A stretch of DNA of 25,919 nt from a virus, in the IMG/VR virus record IMGVR_UViG_3300025141_000649, positions 1 to 25,919 of that record. One strand, given 5' to 3'. Each line of letters begins with the position of its first letter. Positions within the stretch are counted from its first letter, which is position 1. Of the stretch, positions 23,719 to 25,919 are shown one piece after another. The notes beneath the pieces were generated by a model. It did not search any database. It was given only the letters and a program-made list of their open reading frames with translations, and was not told the DNA's origin. Position numbers and translations under genes: made by a program.

Positions 23719-23791
23719 CCCTCTTTATAAAAACATGTCTTTTTATATTTTTTAAAACTATTTATTTTTGAGATATTTTTTATAAAGGGAG
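23719..23791 (+). repeat. Inverted repeat that could hide the scaffold gene's ribosome binding site
   Basis: CTTTATAAAAA (23723-23733) is perfectly complementary to TTTTTATAAAG (23777-23787). A further G-U and C-G pair extend it outward (T23722-G23788, C23721-G23789). The 43-base loop contains the late-promoter core at 23756. The right arm covers AAAGGGAG (23784-23791), the Shine-Dalgarno of the scaffold gene at 23799. Only read-through RNA would hold both arms. The stem is mostly A-U, so stability is moderate. Confidence 0.5.
23754..23772 (+). promoter_or_regulatory. Candidate phage late promoter for scaffold and capsid, copy 4 of AACTATTTAT
   Basis: The AACTATTTAT core (23756-23765) is followed by TTTTGAGA; it shares the 17-base string AACTATTTATTTTTGAR with the 6612 copy. 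It is 33 bases before the ATG of the scaffold gene, in the loop of the inverted repeat. A start a few bases downstream, near 23772, would leave out the left arm of the repeat. The most abundant head proteins lie downstream, where a strong late promoter is expected. Confidence 0.5.
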
Positions 23792-23798
23792 TCTTTTT

Positions 23799-24779
23799 AT
23801 GTCTTCACTATTAGAACAAGCAATAATTGATGCAGCCGCACTGAAAGAGGCAGCAATTAAGAATGCAGAAACAGCTATTTTGAACAAGTACTCTGCAGAT
23901 ATTAAAGAGGTCGTTGAGAATCTCTTTGAACAAGATGAAGAAACCGAAGTTGTTTCAGACACCATCGAAGAGCCAGAAATTTCCACCCCTCTTGAGGACA
24001 GTATTCCACTCGGATTAACGCCGGAGGGTGCAGACTCGGAGGCGGAAATTGTATTAAATATGGAAGAGCTAAAAGAAATGGCAGAAGTTTTATCTGCACA
24101 GGATGAAGATTTGATGGGCGACCCAACCCCCCATAAGGATTTGGTGGACTCTGACGAAATGACCCCACAATCACCAGCTGCCACAGATGCGGAGGTAGAT
24201 ACAGTTTCGGTCCAAGCCGCATTGGAAGAAGAAATCGACATTTCAGATATTGACGAACTACTGGAAGAACTGGTCGTGGATATTGACCCCCAGAAATCTG
24301 GCTGGGCTGGAACTCCTAACGACATCATGCATTACAAAGAACAGCTTAAGCTGGCTCAACTCTCAGCAACAAAAGCAGAAGAAGAGAATAAAGAGCTTGT
24401 TGCTGCCAGAGACAGACTTTCTGAAGAAAACAAGAAATTGAGAGACGGCGTTAGGGTTTTGAAAGAAAAATTCAACCAATCAAGCCTCTCTAACGCAAAA
24501 CTTTTATATACGAATCGTGTTTTGACAAACACCTCTTTGAATGAGCGACAAAAAATTAGAATTGTCGAAGCTTTGTCAAAAGCGGATTCGATTAATGACG
24601 CAAAGGTTATTTTTGAGACTCTTAAAAGCGCAGTGGGCAGTGTACAGGGTAAAACACGGCCACAATCACTCCGCGAGACCGTCGAAAAGCCTACTGCCAC
24701 TTTACCCAGAAGAGAAGCTAAAGAACAACATTCTCCCATAACGGATAGAATGCAACTTTTAGCTGGCATTAAAAAATAA
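23799..24779 (+). CDS. Prohead core scaffold protein, gp22-type (326 aa)
   Basis: Forms the inner core on which the capsid shell assembles, and is then degraded by the prohead protease. Evidence is position (just before the capsid gene, as gp22 before gp23 in T4) and composition. Residues about 1-175 are very acidic (Glu/Asp/Ala/Val-rich), residues about 180-240 are heptad-like (LAQLSATKAEEENKELVAAR), and a basic end closes with DRMQLLAGIKK. Many (L/I)-x-E sites suit digestion by the gp21-type protease. T4 gp22 is 269 aa. ATG at 23799, seven bases after AAAGGGAG. A 182-codon antisense ORF over it is a Ser-rich artefact. Confidence 0.85.
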   Translation: MSSLLEQAIIDAAALKEAAIKNAETAILNKYSADIKEVVENLFEQDEETEVVSDTIEEPEISTPLEDSIPLGLTPEGADSEAEIVLNMEELKEMAEVLSAQDEDLMGDPTPHKDLVDSDEMTPQSPAATDAEVDTVSVQAALEEEIDISDIDELLEELVVDIDPQKSGWAGTPNDIMHYKEQLKLAQLSATKAEEENKELVAARDRLSEENKKLRDGVRVLKEKFNQSSLSNAKLLYTNRVLTNTSLNERQKIRIVEALSKADSINDAKVIFETLKSAVGSVQGKTRPQSLRETVEKPTATLPRREAKEQHSPITDRMQLLAGIKK

Positions 24780-24802
24780 TATAAAAAGGAGAATTTTTTA
24801 AA

Positions 24803-25919
24803 ATGTCTATTATTAATAAATTAACTGAAGGAATTGTTAGACGTGACCTCTCCAAAGAAGGTGCAGCTCTTCTCACTAAGTGGGAAAAGACTGGTCTCTT
24901 GGAAGGCATTACTGACGAAAGAAAGAAGCAAGGCATGGCCTCACTTCTTGAGAATCAGGCAAAGGAGCTTCTTCGTGAATCTTCTTCAATGTCTGCTGGC
25001 GATGTAGAAGGTTTCGCTTCTGTCGCCTTTCCGATTGTCCGCCGTGTATTCGGTGGCTTGATCGCGAACGATCTTGTATCTGTTCAACCAATGAGTCTAC
25101 CAAGTGGGCTCATTTTCTTCTTGGATTTCACATTCAACAAGAATCGTCTTGATCAGCTTGCAGGAGAATCTATTTACGGCGGAGGACAAGTCGCTTCTGG
25201 AATCACCAATGGTGTCTCCCTCGCTGGTGCAAATGCAGAAAAATCTTTCTATGCACTAAACAACGGCTATTCAAGCCCGACTGGTTCTGCAGCTGGGGTC
25301 ACAACCATGATCGCCTCTGGTACAGTGGGCGATTCGAATACTTGGTTCTGGTTAGATGCCGACTATAGTTCATCTGCACCTTCCAGTATGGTTCGCTTCG
25401 ACCCTGATCTTGAAGGTGTGAAAGTCGCAGTTTGCAGCATTCCATCTGCAGGCCTTATCACTGGCCAATTGAATGTTAAAGATTATGTCACCATTCAACC
25501 AGATTCAGTTCTTTCAGCGGGTAGAGTCACTCGTCGTCTAACTCGCGATGATAATGTCAATGCCGGCAACCTGCTTATCACCATCGCCGCAACTGGCTCA
25601 GAGACTTTGGCAGATTTATCTACCTCATTAGATGCTGTCACTGACTGGAAGTTTGTCATTGATGATAACTTTGGCGGCTCAACATCTGCCCTCGGCGGAG
25701 TTCTTGCAACAAACTTGTGGGGATTGGAAGAAGGAAGTGACACTGATGCAGGTTTGCACGGTGCGATTCCAGAAATCGACATCAAGGTTGATGCAGTGTC
25801 TGTCACAGCCAAGACTAAAAAGTTGAAGGCCAAGTGGACACCGGAACTTGCTCAAGACTTGAATGCATACCATAACTTGGATGCAGAGGTTGAGCTTACT
25901 AGTGTTCTTTCAGAGCACA
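24803..25919 (+). CDS. Major capsid protein, gp23-type, 3' end cut off by the window
   Basis: The frame runs from ATG 24803 (behind AAGGAGA) to the window end with no stop, about 372 codons; T4 gp23 has 521. The N-terminal part is helical (about residues 1-60), and L-R-E59 before S60 is a good (L/I)-x-E cleavage site, close to T4 gp23's cut after residue 65. Next comes FPIVRRVFGGLIANDLVSVQ then PM, which closely parallels the T4 gp23 VRR...LIA.D...VQPM region. The sequence is then rich in Gly, Ser and Asp, and KAKWTPELAQDL near residue 332 is also gp23-like. It forms the shell hexamers. The short 24-base gap to the scaffold gene indicates a shared transcript. Confidence 0.93.
   Translation, partial: MSIINKLTEGIVRRDLSKEGAALLTKWEKTGLLEGITDERKKQGMASLLENQAKELLRESSSMSAGDVEGFASVAFPIVRRVFGGLIANDLVSVQPMSLPSGLIFFLDFTFNKNRLDQLAGESIYGGGQVASGITNGVSLAGANAEKSFYALNNGYSSPTGSAAGVTTMIASGTVGDSNTWFWLDADYSSSAPSSMVRFDPDLEGVKVAVCSIPSAGLITGQLNVKDYVTIQPDSVLSAGRVTRRLTRDDNVNAGNLLITIAATGSETLADLSTSLDAVTDWKFVIDDNFGGSTSALGGVLATNLWGLEEGSDTDAGLHGAIPEIDIKVDAVSVTAKTKKLKAKWTPELAQDLNAYHNLDAEVELTSVLSEH

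Noticed and set aside
23780-24328. 182-codon antisense ORF over the scaffold gene
   Set aside because: It is Ser-rich because it is the complement of Glu/Asp-rich codons and the + strand gene explains the region.
1-25919. CRISPR array, insertion sequence, integrase or attachment site
   Set aside because: I saw no spaced direct repeats, transposase or integrase motifs, or terminal inverted repeats; the gene order is a continuous phage late region.

Overview
The window is a tightly packed stretch of a tailed double-stranded DNA phage genome. Every supported gene is on the + strand, most gaps are under 40 bases, and many neighbours overlap as ATGA or TAATG. The head genes belong to the T4-like myovirus group: gp17-type terminase, gp20-type portal, gp21-type prohead protease, acidic gp22-type scaffold and gp23-type major capsid protein. 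The small head genes and the phage-encoded bS21 remind me of uncultured marine phages; that is from memory, not a search. DNA is AT-rich by eye. Strong AGGAG-type ribosome binding sites and one near-perfect TTGACA/TATACT promoter fit a proteobacterial-type host better than a Bacteroidetes host. The host cannot be named.

Layout. (1) 3-6577: three large virion proteins of unrecognised family, the first cut by the window edge. (2) 6658-9767: three further virion proteins after a candidate late promoter; the last two look like paralogs. A RuvC-like resolvase (9767-10285) is coupled to them. (3) 10310-14412: an early-type island with a primase and a single-chain Mre11-Rad50 (gp47-gp46) fusion, behind a host-like promoter whose predicted start falls on the primase ATG. 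(4) 14444-15477: candidate lysis cassette (holin-like protein, Rz-like protein, signal-peptide/C-terminal-anchor partner). (5) 15474-19950: zinc-ribbon protein, unknown protein, large terminase and portal; the sheath and tube genes that separate the last two in T4 are absent here. (6) 19919-25919: head morphogenesis, including a DUF1360 membrane protein, a 17-codon ORF, prohead protease, two small proteins with possible cleavable capsid-targeting N-termini, bS21, a small virion-like protein, scaffold and the start of the major capsid gene.

Regulation. The 10-mer AACTATTTAT occurs at 6612, 14419, 21814 and 23756. Three copies sit just upstream of the first gene of a block, and three extend to AACTATTTATWTTTGA. 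It resembles the T4 late element TATAAATA read on the opposite strand, so I propose it as this phage's late promoter or part of it. At 23756 it lies in the loop of an inverted repeat whose 3' arm contains the scaffold gene's ribosome binding site. Read-through RNA could hide that site while RNA started in the loop could not, a logic known from some T4 late genes. The island at 10310-14412 would then be expressed early and the flanking blocks late.
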